Assembly: GCA_937892925.1 (NCBI GenBank)
Contig: CALBHX010000032.1
Span: forward strand, 1-64,000
Direction of reading: 5' to 3'
Length of the DNA: 64,000 nt
Origin: an uncultured Lentisphaeraceae bacterium
GTDB taxonomy: Bacteria; Verrucomicrobiota; Kiritimatiellia; RFP12; DVOR01
Shown here one piece after another: positions 34,813 through 44,352 of the stretch. A model generated the notes under the pieces. It did no database searches. It was not told where the DNA came from and saw only the letters and a list, made by a program, of their open reading frames with translations. Both the position numbers and the translations under genes were made by a program. How positions within the stretch are numbered: the stretch's first letter is position 1; each line of letters opens with the position of its first letter.

Positions 34813-36189
34813 CTAAACCGTTAGATCCAAATGCTCAAGCTCCGCAACAGAATCCGCCTCTTTAATGGCGGCAGTTCCTCTCGGCTTGGTATCAAATGCC
34901 ACTCCACTCCGCGAAATAAGCAACCGAACCAGCGTTGGAACCGGCAAGGTTGTAACCAGAGACAACACCACAATCGCATTAAAGAACGTTTCATCCAACA
35001 ACCTAAGATTAAGCGCCACCGCCGCGGCAGCCAGCGTCGCCGAAAGCTGCGGCACAGTCATCAACCCGGCACATAATCCTTGGCGATTGCCAAACCCGGA
35101 AATTCGCAAGGCAAGCCACCCACTGAACACCTTACTCCCCACAAGCCCAACCACCGTAGCTCCAGCAATCAGCAAACTTCGTGCAACATCCCCCTGTTCG
35201 CCCATTCCAAAAAAGACAGCCAAGTCGGCATGAAATCCCACACTTAAGAAGAGGAACGGAATCACCAAGCCAAACCCGATCGCCTCCAACTTGCGATGGA
35301 ACTCCTCTCCCGACTTTCTAAAGCAGGGCGTTCGCGCAACGGCCATACCTGAAACAAATGCCCCGACAATCAAATTCACGCCAAGCATTTCACCGGCCAA
35401 AACAATAATCAACACCACCAACAGGAAAAATGTTACTTTCGCCTCATCCCCTTCCGGGAGCAATCGCTCTACCAGCAGCCATAACAGCGGTACCACCCAC
35501 ATAACGACCGCGACAAAGAGAAAAATCAACGCCACGAAACAAGGCGTAAACCAGACCCCAAGCCACGAAAGATCCATTCGCTCCAACACGGAAATACCTT
35601 GCACCACTCGAGACCCCGCCGCACTCAAAGTCTGAAGTTGAACACATACCGCCAACAACACCAACGAGAGAATATCGGTAATAACTGTAGACGAGAGAAC
35701 CGCGATACCGAAACGTGAGCGAACTAACCCCATTTCCCGAATAACCGGGAAGACAATTCCAATCGAGTGCGATGCAAATAAAGAGGCATAAACCCATGCA
35801 CTAATGGGATGACTCCGATCAAACAGCCAGTAGACAAAATATCCAGCTGCGGCGGGAAGTGCGAAAGTTAGAATAGACAGCGCCGTTACCGCCCGTTTTT
35901 CATTAACCAACATCCGCAAGTCGGTCTCCGCGCCGGCCAATGCCATCAGAAAAACCAAGCCAAGGAATCCAAATGCATCCACCACACCCCGTAACGTGTG
36001 GGCATCCACAGACGAAGGAATCGCCCCGGCGATCCACTCCAAAAGCCCAAGTCCATGAGGCCCGACAAAAATACCAACAGCCATAATTGCAACAACCGAT
36101 GGAACGTGCCACCGACGAAACACAGCCGGAACGATGGCAACTAGGGCGATGAGTGCAAGAAATGCCGCAAGATAAGTCAACTGATCCAT
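34813..36189 (-). CDS. CPA2-family cation:proton antiporter
   Basis: A 458-residue Kef/NapA-type exchanger with about 12-13 helices and no C-terminal regulatory domain. Useful landmarks are HVPSVVAIMAVGIFVGPHGLG near the start, MALAGAETDLRML, SHSIGIVFPVIRE and the ion-site loop SSTVITDILSLVLLAV. The open frame runs on to 36456, but the extra 89 residues are Arg/Lys/Cys-rich and not family-like. ATG 36189 begins the natural N-terminus and lies 7 nt after an extended -10 element. It is a distant paralogue of the CPA2 part of the 8733-10871 gene and may form an operon with the OppD-like gene. Confidence 0.87.
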   Translation of the reverse strand: MDQLTYLAAFLALIALVAIVPAVFRRWHVPSVVAIMAVGIFVGPHGLGLLEWIAGAIPSSVDAHTLRGVVDAFGFLGLVFLMALAGAETDLRMLVNEKRAVTALSILTFALPAAAGYFVYWLFDRSHPISAWVYASLFASHSIGIVFPVIREMGLVRSRFGIAVLSSTVITDILSLVLLAVCVQLQTLSAAGSRVVQGISVLERMDLSWLGVWFTPCFVALIFLFVAVVMWVVPLLWLLVERLLPEGDEAKVTFFLLVVLIIVLAGEMLGVNLIVGAFVSGMAVARTPCFRKSGEEFHRKLEAIGFGLVIPFLFLSVGFHADLAVFFGMGEQGDVARSLLIAGATVVGLVGSKVFSGWLALRISGFGNRQGLCAGLMTVPQLSATLAAAAVALNLRLLDETFFNAIVVLSLVTTLPVPTLVRLLISRSGVAFDTKPRGTAAIKEADSVAELEHLDLTV

Positions 36190-36196
36190 AGAGGTA

Positions 36197-36205
36197 AGTA
36201 TATCA
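36197..36205 (-). promoter_or_regulatory. Extended -10 promoter of the CPA2 antiporter gene
   Basis: Minus-strand TGATATACT (TG-n-TATACT, 5/6; identical to the alaS element), 7 nt before the ATG at 36189; a leaderless mRNA is expected. Confidence 0.55.
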
Positions 36206-36576
36206 AAAAAACGTCTAAGATAGGTTTCACCCCCCGTTTGTAATACCATATAAAACCGTTCTAATACTACAACAAATATAAGCCGTCCCACCCTTTTCCA
36301 TCTAACCTGCCAATGGCATTCACTCCGCACCTTGAAAAACACCTGCACCGTGTTCTTACATAACTCGCACCGAGCCCGCTCAAAGCTCGAGGCGAGTTTA
36401 CCTCGAAGCCGCCCCACCTTACATTGAAAGCCATTCTTCCCCATTATTTTGTACACATCTCATTCCCTTCCTACCTGTATTTTGTTTTCTTTTACGTGCC
36501 GGACATTCCCCGTTCTCTATCTAATACGGCACATCAAACGGCCACATAAACCATTTCTGCGAAGTCTGTCCATTTG
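36206..36576. other. Divergent spacer with a GC-rich repeat-like patch
   Basis: About 370 bp between divergent promoters. It contains the hairpin TCGAGG (36387-36392) / CCTCGA (36401-36406) inside a C-rich patch ending in CCGCCCCACC, related to motifs in other spacers. No gene is seen. Confidence 0.45.
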
Positions 36577-36585
36577 TGGCATAAT
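36577..36585 (+). promoter_or_regulatory. Extended -10 promoter of the 36611 operon
   Basis: TGGCATAAT (TG-n-CATAAT, 5/6), 25 nt before the ATG at 36611, followed by GAAGGAG as ribosome-binding site. Confidence 0.5.
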
Positions 36586-36610
36586 AAGAGCAATCGCGAA
36601 GGAGTTTTAC

Positions 36611-36949
36611 ATGGCCAATCATCCGAAATGTCTGCGCAAAGAAGTCAGTGTCGACGGATGTGACACAGAGGCTTTGGTGCGTGTATCTGAGCAGTTCGCA
36701 GAGCTGGAACTTGAGATGATCCACCAAACCGAACTGACGGCGGCCAAAATTGCAGCAGAAAAAATCGACTGGGAAACTGTCGGAAATGCCATGGGGCGGA
36801 TTTATCAAACCTTGTGTGACGGGGACAATAACGGTACCATGGAAGCACTTCACGCCATCGAAGCCCTGTTAAATAAGCGCGGCATTTTGGTTCCCCAACC
36901 GGTAATTACAGAGCCCTCCGGGCAGGAAGGAGCCTCCGATGGCAAGTAA
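36611..36949 (+). CDS. Unknown small cytoplasmic protein
   Basis: I do not recognise this 112-residue protein. It has no signal peptide or membrane helix, is predominantly helical and acidic (LVRVSEQFAELELEMIHQTE, then AAKIAAEKIDWETVG), and ends in a short Pro/Ser/Gly tail. The start is well defined by GAAGGAG 6 nt upstream. It overlaps the next gene by 11 nt and heads a series of genes running to signal peptidase I and beyond. Confidence 0.65.
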   Translation: MANHPKCLRKEVSVDGCDTEALVRVSEQFAELELEMIHQTELTAAKIAAEKIDWETVGNAMGRIYQTLCDGDNNGTMEALHAIEALLNKRGILVPQPVITEPSGQEGASDGK

Positions 36950-37544
36950 CACCAAAGTGGCTTTGCTATGTGCCTATACGCTTGCCAGTGCAAAGCGCTA
37001 CAGTGAAGCGGAGGAATTATTACTCTCGGATGGGGAACTAGCCAAAACCATTGAAGCGATGGATCTTCTTGCACGAATTCGCTCGGAGCAGGGAGACACT
37101 GCTGAAGCACGCAGGCTCTGGCAGGAGATTCAAACCCTTCACCCAGAGCACGTGCCTTCACGCAAAGCCTTACGTAACCTGGGTAAATGCCCCCGTGTGT
37201 TCCCTTGGAGACTTTTTTTATCCGTTGGCATTCCATTAATTCTGCTAATCGGTGCATGCCTAGGTTTTTGGGTGAGCAATGCCAGACAACAGGCGCAAAC
37301 GGTGGTTTGGCCAGGGATACCAACCGGAGAAATGTTACAGACATTGCACGATTATCAAGGGCGTGTTGGACGCGTTTTGGTTTCATCTCACTTTTTCAGC
37401 CAGACAGATCATCTGAAGCAACGCGCGGTGTTAACCCGTTTGATAGGTGAAGCGTTAGATCTGCCCGCTTCACAACTCTTTATTGGAGAAGGATGTCCGG
37501 AACAATCGCAAGAAACGATTATACTTACACTCGAACGGCGATAA
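36939..37544 (+). CDS. Unknown TPR-like single-pass membrane protein
   Basis: A 201-residue protein without a name. Residues ~5-75 form two TPR-like helical pairs (LLCAYTLASAKRYSEAEELL; ARIRSEQGDTAEARRLWQEI). One membrane helix follows (~88-110, RLFLSVGIPLILLIGACLGF), then a ~90-residue extracytoplasmic domain. The cytosolic TPR and outside domain suggest a scaffold or signalling role. The start has AGGAG upstream and lies inside the end of the preceding gene; lepB follows after 27 bp. Confidence 0.62.
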   Translation: MASNTKVALLCAYTLASAKRYSEAEELLLSDGELAKTIEAMDLLARIRSEQGDTAEARRLWQEIQTLHPEHVPSRKALRNLGKCPRVFPWRLFLSVGIPLILLIGACLGFWVSNARQQAQTVVWPGIPTGEMLQTLHDYQGRVGRVLVSSHFFSQTDHLKQRAVLTRLIGEALDLPASQLFIGEGCPEQSQETIILTLERR

Positions 37545-37571
37545 CCCGGGTAACGTTGTAGGACTTTTGGC

Positions 37572-38693
37572 ATGATAACGTGGCATGATTTTCTTACACT
37601 CCGTTCAGCCCGCAAAGCACTGAGGGAGCTGCGTAATACATTTCGTCTGTACGAAGACATCCTACCACCAGCCGTGCGTCAAGCGTTGGAAGTGCGGTTG
37701 ACAGATTTGCAGCAGGCGATTCGTTGCAAAGAAACAGAAGAGTTGCCGGCCTTGGTGGCCACAATTCGTGCGGAGCTTGCAGAGGCGCTCCCAAAACAGC
37801 GTGCTGCATGGGCAGCGGAAGCATTTGATGTTGTCGTTTCAGCTCTTGCTGTAGCCTTTTGTTTCCGAGCCTATTTTTACGAACCCTTTCAAATTCCAAC
37901 CGGCTCCATGCAGCCTACGCTCTATGGAATTCACGTAGAAGCAGCCGAGGTTCCGGATACTTGGGATCGAGCTCCATGGAAATTTGTAAAATGGTGCATT
38001 ACTGGAAAAAGTTTTAAGGACATTCGGATTAAAAACAGTGGTATCGTTTCCGCATATGGGCAAAGCCAAGCCCCAGGATACAGCACCCTTGTGGTCAATG
38101 GCCGGGATCGTTACGACCTGCCAGACGCTGTTTTTCCACTGATACTCGAACAGCTTCGCCGAGATCAAGGGCGCGTCCGAACACATCAGCGATTATGGAG
38201 CGGTTACGTTAAAAGTGGCGATTTTCTCTTTGTCAACCGCTGGATTTGGAACTTTCGCCATCCACGGCTTGGTGAAACGATTGTGTTTTCAACGCAGAAT
38301 CTGCCCGGACTTCCCAATAATCAGCACTACATCAAGCGATTATGTGGACGCCCGGGTGACAGAGTTGAGCTAAAGCCAGGAGATTCCCATCTGTGGGTTA
38401 ACGGAAAGCCAGCGCTCGTTCCTACGCGTTTGGCGGAGATTGCCGCACATGAACGCCCATGGAAGGGGGCGCCCCAGTATATCGGCTATCAACCCGCACC
38501 AGCATCGAACACACCTTTGGCAACACGTGCACAATTCCAACTTGGGCCATTGGAGTATGTGGCTCTTGGAGACAATTCCGGGAATAGTTTGGACAGTCGC
38601 TATTGGGGCACCGTCCCGGCACGTAACCTTCTTGGTCCGGCGTCGTTTGTTCACTGGCCCTTCACCTCCCCACGGTGGGGAAAAATCCGATAA
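37572..38693 (+). CDS. lepB: Signal peptidase I with N-terminal helical extension
   Basis: A 373-residue leader peptidase. The catalytic Ser is in FQIPTGSMQPTL (~residue 116) and the Lys base in YIKRLCGRPGDRV (~257). The conserved box LGDNSGNSLDSRYWG lies near the end. The first ~85 residues are a charged helical region before the single clear membrane helix (FDVVVSALAVAFCFRAYFY), and about 75 extra residues separate the Ser and Lys regions. It removes signal peptides from exported proteins at the outer face of the inner membrane. An unusually long N-terminal cytosolic part could contact the two unknown proteins encoded just upstream (inference). Confidence 0.93.
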   Translation: MITWHDFLTLRSARKALRELRNTFRLYEDILPPAVRQALEVRLTDLQQAIRCKETEELPALVATIRAELAEALPKQRAAWAAEAFDVVVSALAVAFCFRAYFYEPFQIPTGSMQPTLYGIHVEAAEVPDTWDRAPWKFVKWCITGKSFKDIRIKNSGIVSAYGQSQAPGYSTLVVNGRDRYDLPDAVFPLILEQLRRDQGRVRTHQRLWSGYVKSGDFLFVNRWIWNFRHPRLGETIVFSTQNLPGLPNNQHYIKRLCGRPGDRVELKPGDSHLWVNGKPALVPTRLAEIAAHERPWKGAPQYIGYQPAPASNTPLATRAQFQLGPLEYVALGDNSGNSLDSRYWGTVPARNLLGPASFVHWPFTSPRWGKIR

Positions 38694-38712
38694 ACTAGGA
38701 AAGGCCTCCTTT

Positions 38713-39882
38713 ATGGCAGAACCTGTTGTAGTACTTCCATCTGCGGATACATACGATGTGCTCGTCGTTGGCGCAGGTTTATGGGGATGTGTGGCAGCAC
38801 GGGAATTGGCTGAGGCTGGGAATCGCGTGTTGATTCTGGAAGCGCGGGCGTTGCCGGGAGGAAATGCCCGCAGCCAAATTGATGCCGAAACCGGTATCGA
38901 ATGCCATTGTTATGGAGCGCATATTTTCCACACCGCGGATAGAGAAGTCTGGGACTACGTCAACCGTTTTGTGTCCTTTACGGATTATCGCCATAAAGTC
39001 CTGACTGAACATGCCGGAAAAGTCTACTTCATGCCGCTTGGCTTGGCTCTCGTCAATGCATTTTATGGCACGCGTCTGAAACCGCACGAACTCCCGGCGT
39101 TTATTGCAGCAGAAGTAGCGAAAGCCCATCTTTCGGGAGAACCGAAAAACCTGGAGGAACAGGCCATCTCACTCGTTGGACGCCCACTCTACGAGGCCTT
39201 CATCAAAGGATACACCCAAAAGCAATGGCATGCAGAACCACGTGAACTCCCGGCATTCATCATTCGGCGGCTTCCTGTGCGTGCCAACTATGATATTGGA
39301 TATTTCAATGACCCGTGGCAGGGAGTTCCCCGAGAAGGTTATTTTTCACTCTTCGCCTCTCTGCTTGATCATCCAGGTGTCCAGGTTTGTTACAACACTG
39401 ATTACCTGACTATTCGAGAGCGTTTTTCAAACGATTTACCAATCTTTTACAGTGGCCCTATTGATGCCTATTTTGACTACATCTACGGAGCGCTGCCGTG
39501 GCGTGGATTGCGATTTGAGTGGGAAACAAAACCTGTTCAGGATTGGCAAGGCACCACGGTTATGAACTTTGCAGATGCCTCTATCCCCTACACCCGCATT
39601 CATGAATTCAAGCATTTTCATCCTGAACGTAAACGTGTGTATGGCGAAGAGAAAACCGTCATTTGCCGTGAATATCCAGCCGATTGGCACGTTGGTGACA
39701 TACCGTATTACCCAATCAACACCGAAGCCTCGGCTTTACAGCTGAGACAATATCAAGAAAAGGCTCAGTCTTGCCCGAATGTCGTTTTTGGAGGACGATT
39801 GGGTGAGTACCGTTACTATGACATGGACAAAGTTATTGCCCGGGCACTGGAGCAGACCCGCGCCTGGAAGAATCGAAACTAA
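38713..39882 (+). CDS. glf: UDP-galactopyranose mutase
   Basis: A 389-residue flavoenzyme. The Rossmann FAD motif is VLVVGAGLWGCVAARELAE, followed by LEARALPGGNARS and the Glf signature YGAHIFHTADREVWDYVNRF. IKGYTQKQWHAEPRELP and YSGPIDAYFDY are further family blocks. It interconverts UDP-galactopyranose and UDP-galactofuranose for galactofuranose in surface glycans. ATG 38713 follows AGGAAAGG; the open frame extends far upstream through lepB in another frame and is not used. The tandem GT2 enzyme at 3.2 kb or an enzyme elsewhere could use the product. Confidence 0.94.
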   Translation: MAEPVVVLPSADTYDVLVVGAGLWGCVAARELAEAGNRVLILEARALPGGNARSQIDAETGIECHCYGAHIFHTADREVWDYVNRFVSFTDYRHKVLTEHAGKVYFMPLGLALVNAFYGTRLKPHELPAFIAAEVAKAHLSGEPKNLEEQAISLVGRPLYEAFIKGYTQKQWHAEPRELPAFIIRRLPVRANYDIGYFNDPWQGVPREGYFSLFASLLDHPGVQVCYNTDYLTIRERFSNDLPIFYSGPIDAYFDYIYGALPWRGLRFEWETKPVQDWQGTTVMNFADASIPYTRIHEFKHFHPERKRVYGEEKTVICREYPADWHVGDIPYYPINTEASALQLRQYQEKAQSCPNVVFGGRLGEYRYYDMDKVIARALEQTRAWKNRN

Positions 39883-39893
39883 AGGGAACATCG

Positions 39894-40937
39894 ATGGGTA
39901 CCGTGGTTACATTTGGCGAAATCATGCTTCGCCTGTCCACCCAAGACGGTTCAACCTTAAATACCGCCCATGATCTACAGGTTCATTATGGAGGTGGGGA
40001 AGCCAATGTGGCTGTTGCATTGACACATTTGGGGCATGCCTCCCGTTTTGTTACGCGACTTCCCCCCAACCAGCTCGGTGAAGGGGCTGTTCGGCATTTG
40101 TTAGCCAATGGCGTAGATACATCGCATATTGTGCGTGGAGGTACAAATATTGGGATCTATTTTCTGGAAACCGGCTTTGGTGGGCGCCCATCAAAAGTCA
40201 TTTACAACCGCAAGCACTCCGCCTTTTCCCATATCTCGGAACAGGATTTCGATTGGTCAGCCATATTCGAAAATGCTTGCTGGTTTCACATCAGTGGAAT
40301 CACGCTCGCTCTAGGCGAGAAAGTACAACGAACCGCGTTCCGTGCCGCAGCAGAAGCAAAAGCACGTGGGATTCCTGTAAGTTTTGACTTCAACTACCGT
40401 GCCCGTCTGTGGTCACTTGATGCCGCACGTGCCATTTATCCAAAATTCCTATACTACGTTGATGTTGTCTTTGCCCGCCAATGGGATGCGCAAATGCTGC
40501 TTGATATCGACCCGGAGCCCTCAAGCCCTTACGAACACCGCAAACAAGCAGCCCTTCGGGAATTACTTCAGCGATATCATCTGGCCTTTGTTTTCGGAAC
40601 AGAGCGGATCATTCACAGTGCCACCGAAAACAGTCTTTCAGCCTATTACCTTCAATCCAATCATGGAACCAGGCCGATTTATGGAAAAACAAATCCGTTA
40701 CGATTCAACATTTACGACCGAATCGGAGGTGGTGATGCTTTCGCCAGCGGGGTTCTTCATGGGCTTTTAACGAGTCGTTCCGGTGCGGCATTCTCAGGAA
40801 ATCCTGATTATGCAATTCGATTTGGTCTCGCCACCTCTGTTCTAAAACACACTATTTCTGGGGATGCCGCCCTATTCTCCTGTGAAGACGTTGAAGCATT
40901 TATGGCTGCAAACGGTTCAGCAGAAGTCGTCCGTTAA
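39894..40937 (+). CDS. PfkB-family sugar kinase (2-keto-3-deoxygluconate kinase-like)
   Basis: A 347-residue ribokinase-fold enzyme. VVTFGEIMLRLS and YGGGEANVAVALTHLG form the N-terminal sugar-binding region, SFDFNYRARLW follows the lid, and YDRIGGGDAFASGVLHGL carries the catalytic Asp and anion hole. The EIMLRLST start and RPSKVIYNRKHSAFS resemble KdgK, which phosphorylates 2-keto-3-deoxygluconate; the substrate is an inference. It starts 11 bp after glf. Confidence 0.85.
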   Translation: MGTVVTFGEIMLRLSTQDGSTLNTAHDLQVHYGGGEANVAVALTHLGHASRFVTRLPPNQLGEGAVRHLLANGVDTSHIVRGGTNIGIYFLETGFGGRPSKVIYNRKHSAFSHISEQDFDWSAIFENACWFHISGITLALGEKVQRTAFRAAAEAKARGIPVSFDFNYRARLWSLDAARAIYPKFLYYVDVVFARQWDAQMLLDIDPEPSSPYEHRKQAALRELLQRYHLAFVFGTERIIHSATENSLSAYYLQSNHGTRPIYGKTNPLRFNIYDRIGGGDAFASGVLHGLLTSRSGAAFSGNPDYAIRFGLATSVLKHTISGDAALFSCEDVEAFMAANGSAEVVR

Positions 40938-40955
40938 CCCCCTATCGTTCGTTCA

Positions 40956-41453
40956 ATGAAGCGAGGCGCAAAAAAAACAAACGTTGAGCGCATTTTACAG
41001 ATGGCTGCCATCCCCTACACAACATATGAATTTGACGGGAAAAATGGGCAGCTTCATGCAGGAGAAATTGCCCGCTCCCTCGGTTTTCCTCCGTCGCGTG
41101 TTTTTAAGACGCTTGTCACCGAAAATGTGCATCACGTTAATGCCGTTTTTGTTATTCCTGCCAATGCGGTTCTCGACCTCAAGAAAGCAGCCCGGGCAGC
41201 CCACGAAAAACAGTTAGCGATGCTCCCTCTCGCCCAACTATTCCCGCTTACTGGTTACCACCATGGTGGGTGTTCTCCCATAGGTATGCGTAAACACTTC
41301 CCCACTTTTATCGATGTGTCTGCACAAACTCAGCCAACTATCTGTCTCAGTGGTGGCCAAATCGGATTGATGGTGGAAACCGATCCTCTTGCGCTTGCCA
41401 GGCTTATCCCTGCTGTATTTTCAGATCTCTGTCAATCCGGAACAACCCTTTAA
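40956..41453 (+). CDS. ybaK: Cys-tRNA(Pro)/Cys-tRNA(Cys) deacylase YbaK
   Basis: A 165-residue member of the YbaK/EbsC trans-editing family, normal length. [11 protein letters not shown] contains the catalytic Lys, and [17 protein letters not shown] matches the family's GGCSPIGMK block. It hydrolyses Cys mischarged on tRNA-Pro in the cytoplasm. The start is 18 bp after the kinase gene; bioA begins 11 bp after its stop, so these run as one operon. Confidence 0.93.
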   Translation: MKRGAKKTNVERILQMAAIPYTTYEFDGKNGQLHAGEIARSLGFPPSRVFKTLVTENVHHVNAVFVIPANAVLDLKKAARAAHEKQLAMLPLAQLFPLTGYHHGGCSPIGMRKHFPTFIDVSAQTQPTICLSGGQIGLMVETDPLALARLIPAVFSDLCQSGTTL

Positions 41454-41464
41454 CAACCTACATT

Positions 41465-42745
41465 ATGACATCCTCCCCTTTTGACACCTTTGACCGTGAA
41501 CACCTGTGGCATCCCTACACCTCATTAATAGCCCCACTCCCGGCTTATAAGGTCGCCCACGCAGAAGGATGTGAACTCATCCTTTCCGATGGTCGGCGAT
41601 TAATTGAGGGCATGAGCTCATGGTGGTGTGCCATCCATGGCTACTCACATCCCGTGCTTGTCCACGCAGCAGAAACCCAAGTGCGTAATATGAGTCATGT
41701 CATGTTCGGTGGATTAACCCATGAGCCAGCAATCCAGCTCGGAAAACGACTCCTCCAAATCACTCCACCATCCCTCACCAAAATCTTTTACGCCGACAGT
41801 GGATCCGTTGCTGTAGAAGTGGCTATGAAGATGGCCATTCAGTTTAATCCCCAAAAAACAAACTTCCTCACTATTCGATCCGGCTATCATGGCGACACTT
41901 GGAACGCCATGAGCGTGTGCGACCCCATTACTGGAATGCACGGGCTCTTTGGCCAAGCTCTTCCTAAACGGTTCTTTGTTCAAGCACCGCAATGTGTCTT
42001 TCATTCGTCCTGGGATGAAACCGATTTTGCCCCCATGGCACATGCCCTTCAATTACACAGGGAAACTCTTGCTGCCGTTATTCTTGAACCTATCGTTCAA
42101 GGTGCCGGCGGAATGCGCTTCTATCACCCCAATTATCTCAAAGCGCTTCGTAAAGCCTGCGATAAAGCTGGCGTTCTGCTCATCTTCGATGAAATCGCCA
42201 CAGGTTTTGGGCGAACCGGAAAGTTGTTCGCCTGGGAACATGCCGGTGTTGAACCCGATATTATGTGTATAGGTAAAGCCCTTACCGGCGGCATGATGAC
42301 CTTTTCCGCCGTTCTAACTTCTGACCGCGTAGCCGAGCGCGTCTGCTCCAGTGAAGCCGGATGTTTCATGCACGGACCAACCTTTATGGGAAATCCGCTT
42401 GCCTGTGCGGTTGCTCTTGCTTCAACCGATCTGCTTCTATCAAGTCCTTGGGAAACAGCCGTTCACACAATTGAATCCAATCTGAAAAGCGCATTAAAAC
42501 CCGCCGCAAACTTCCCTGCCGTAGCCGACGTCCGTATCCTAGGAGCTATCGGCGTAATCGAGCTGAAGAAGCCTCTTGACATGGCAAAAGCACAACGTTT
42601 CCTCGTTGAACATGGCATTTGGCTCCGCCCATTCGGCAGACTACTCTACACCATGCCACCGTACATCATCACTCCCGAAGAACTTAAAAAGATCACGCAT
42701 GTGATGCTCCTTATGGCAGAACATGCCGAGACATTCCAGGCATAA
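41465..42745 (+). CDS. bioA: Adenosylmethionine-8-amino-7-oxononanoate aminotransferase
   Basis: A 426-residue class III aminotransferase. [13 protein letters not shown] at the N-terminus and [15 protein letters not shown] are BioA-specific. The PLP Lys is in [19 protein letters not shown] and [19 protein letters not shown] precedes it. BioA uses S-adenosylmethionine to aminate KAPA to DAPA in biotin synthesis. It is the only biotin gene in the window. It is the last gene before a convergent gene; no obvious terminator is seen. Confidence 0.95.
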   Translation: MTSSPFDTFDREHLWHPYTSLIAPLPAYKVAHAEGCELILSDGRRLIEGMSSWWCAIHGYSHPVLVHAAETQVRNMSHVMFGGLTHEPAIQLGKRLLQITPPSLTKIFYADSGSVAVEVAMKMAIQFNPQKTNFLTIRSGYHGDTWNAMSVCDPITGMHGLFGQALPKRFFVQAPQCVFHSSWDETDFAPMAHALQLHRETLAAVILEPIVQGAGGMRFYHPNYLKALRKACDKAGVLLIFDEIATGFGRTGKLFAWEHAGVEPDIMCIGKALTGGMMTFSAVLTSDRVAERVCSSEAGCFMHGPTFMGNPLACAVALASTDLLLSSPWETAVHTIESNLKSALKPAANFPAVADVRILGAIGVIELKKPLDMAKAQRFLVEHGIWLRPFGRLLYTMPPYIITPEELKKITHVMLLMAEHAETFQA

Positions 42746-42858
42746 CTTAGATCAGTCATCAAGGTTCGCGCTCATTTCTTCCTATATAATAAAGACGCTC
42801 TTTCCAAGATCACGTAAGCTCCTCTATCAAACAACAATCACAAACTCCTCACGCCATC

Positions 42859-44316
42859 TCAAGGTACCGGAGCTGCATTGTAAACCCCAACACGTAAAAT
42901 TTTTGGATCTGCCCGCGTCTCATCTACAACTAGGCGAACAGCTCGAGCCGTCACCTTCTCCGTAAGCCGTAAAATTCGTTTATACCCAATGGTTGTCGCC
43001 GATGCTATCGTTTTCCACTGGTTTGATTTCGGCTCCAGAATCTCCACGTGAAACCGTTCAACCAATTGCCCCTGTGTGATATCCTCCTGAACCATTACCG
43101 TATCGAAAGCCGTTGGTACCAAGAATTTGAACATCGTCTGCCCTGGCCTGATCCGCCCCAGCAAATTATTTGAAAACGTTCGCCGAATAACTTCACCAAA
43201 CGCCTTCAACCGCGAGACGTCCGTATCATGCAACCGACCAGAAGGCATAGGAGGAATATTCAGTAACAACACCGCGTTTCGCCCAACAGAACGATCATAA
43301 ATCCGCATCAATTCTGCCACCGACTTCACCTGCTTATTCTGCTCCGGATGATAAAACCAACCCGGACGAATCGACACATCGCACTCTGCTGGGAACCAAA
43401 CCCAATGATCTGCGGCCAGAACTTCCTGCAAGGCTCCCAAAGTCTTAGACGTGGCATCAATCTGCGGCTTAACCACCGCCTGTTTAGCCGCCATCTGGGT
43501 TATATCCACCTGATCAAAGTGGTAATCCTTAAAATCATCACGTACAGCATCATTATCTAGCGTTTTAGCCGGCACCACACTCCATTCACTTTCCCGCGCC
43601 AATCCCGACTCATTTCCAACCCATCGCACATCCGGGCCTGAAACAGCAATCACACAGTTTGCATTTCTTGCGCGAATTGTGGCATAGAAACGATTCCAAT
43701 CATATATCTGTTGCTTACCATTGGGTCCCTCCCCGCACGCTCCGTCAAACCAAATCTCATCAATCGGTCCATACGCATCAAACAATTCATTCAGTTGCCC
43801 AACAAAAAAATCATTATAGGCCGGCGTCCCATACGTTGATTCATGCCGATCCCAAGGAGACAGATACATGCCAACTTTAATCCCCTCCGCCCGGCAAGCG
43901 TTCACAAACTCTCGGCAGACATCCCCCCGCCCCTTACGCCATGGCGATGCCGCCACACTATGTTTCGTCAATCTACTTGGCCACAGACAAAACCCATCAT
44001 GATGTTTTGCTGTCAGAATCGCTAACTTCACTCCAGCAGCCTTTACCGCCCGCACCCACTGTCTGCAATCCAACGCCGTCGGGTTAAACAACGCCGGGTC
44101 TTCCTTTCCATCCCCCCACTCTCGGCCAGTATATGTATTTATGCCGTAATGGAAAAAGGCTGTCATCTCATAGCGTTGCCACGCCACCTGCCGCGGTGCT
44201 GGGCGCACCGCCGCCACACGTGCCAACGTTTCACGCTCCTCAGATGAAAGCGATGAAATCGCGGCCAACGTCATTCCTGTCATCAAAAAAAATAAACATA
44301 ACAGAATGTTCTTCAT
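42859..44316 (-). CDS. Secreted alpha-L-fucosidase, glycoside hydrolase family 29
   Basis: A 485-residue protein with a signal peptide (LLCLFFLMTGMTLAAIS). The GH29 barrel begins around FFHYGINTYTGREWGDG; other blocks are ILTAKHHDGFCLWPS and KVGMYLSPWDRHE. The nucleophile Asp is in EIWFDGACGEGPNG (~residue 208). The last ~130 residues form a beta-rich domain of the type often found after the barrel. It should release fucose from host or algal glycans in the periplasm or outside. No sulfatase or other glycosidase is adjacent. The ATG is 8 nt after its -10 hexamer, without a Shine-Dalgarno sequence. Confidence 0.92.
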   Translation of the reverse strand: MKNILLCLFFLMTGMTLAAISSLSSEERETLARVAAVRPAPRQVAWQRYEMTAFFHYGINTYTGREWGDGKEDPALFNPTALDCRQWVRAVKAAGVKLAILTAKHHDGFCLWPSRLTKHSVAASPWRKGRGDVCREFVNACRAEGIKVGMYLSPWDRHESTYGTPAYNDFFVGQLNELFDAYGPIDEIWFDGACGEGPNGKQQIYDWNRFYATIRARNANCVIAVSGPDVRWVGNESGLARESEWSVVPAKTLDNDAVRDDFKDYHFDQVDITQMAAKQAVVKPQIDATSKTLGALQEVLAADHWVWFPAECDVSIRPGWFYHPEQNKQVKSVAELMRIYDRSVGRNAVLLLNIPPMPSGRLHDTDVSRLKAFGEVIRRTFSNNLLGRIRPGQTMFKFLVPTAFDTVMVQEDITQGQLVERFHVEILEPKSNQWKTIASATTIGYKRILRLTEKVTARAVRLVVDETRADPKILRVGVYNAAPVP

Positions 44317-44324
44317 GCCCGCCT

Positions 44325-44352
44325 ATTCTAATCTCTCTCCAATAATTGACAA
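44325..44352 (-). promoter_or_regulatory. Sigma-70-like promoter of the GH29 gene
   Basis: Minus-strand -35 TTGTCA (44347-44352, 5/6), 16-bp spacer, -10 TAGAAT (44325-44330, 5/6). The hexamer ends 8 nt before the ATG, predicting a leaderless message. Confidence 0.65.

Noticed and set aside
36190..36456. 89-residue N-terminal extension of the CPA2 antiporter
   Set aside because: Arg/Lys/Cys-rich, not family-like, and placed upstream of a good promoter at 36197-36205.
38440..38712. Upstream extension of glf inside lepB
   Set aside because: The FAD motif starts just after ATG 38713, which has a good ribosome-binding site.
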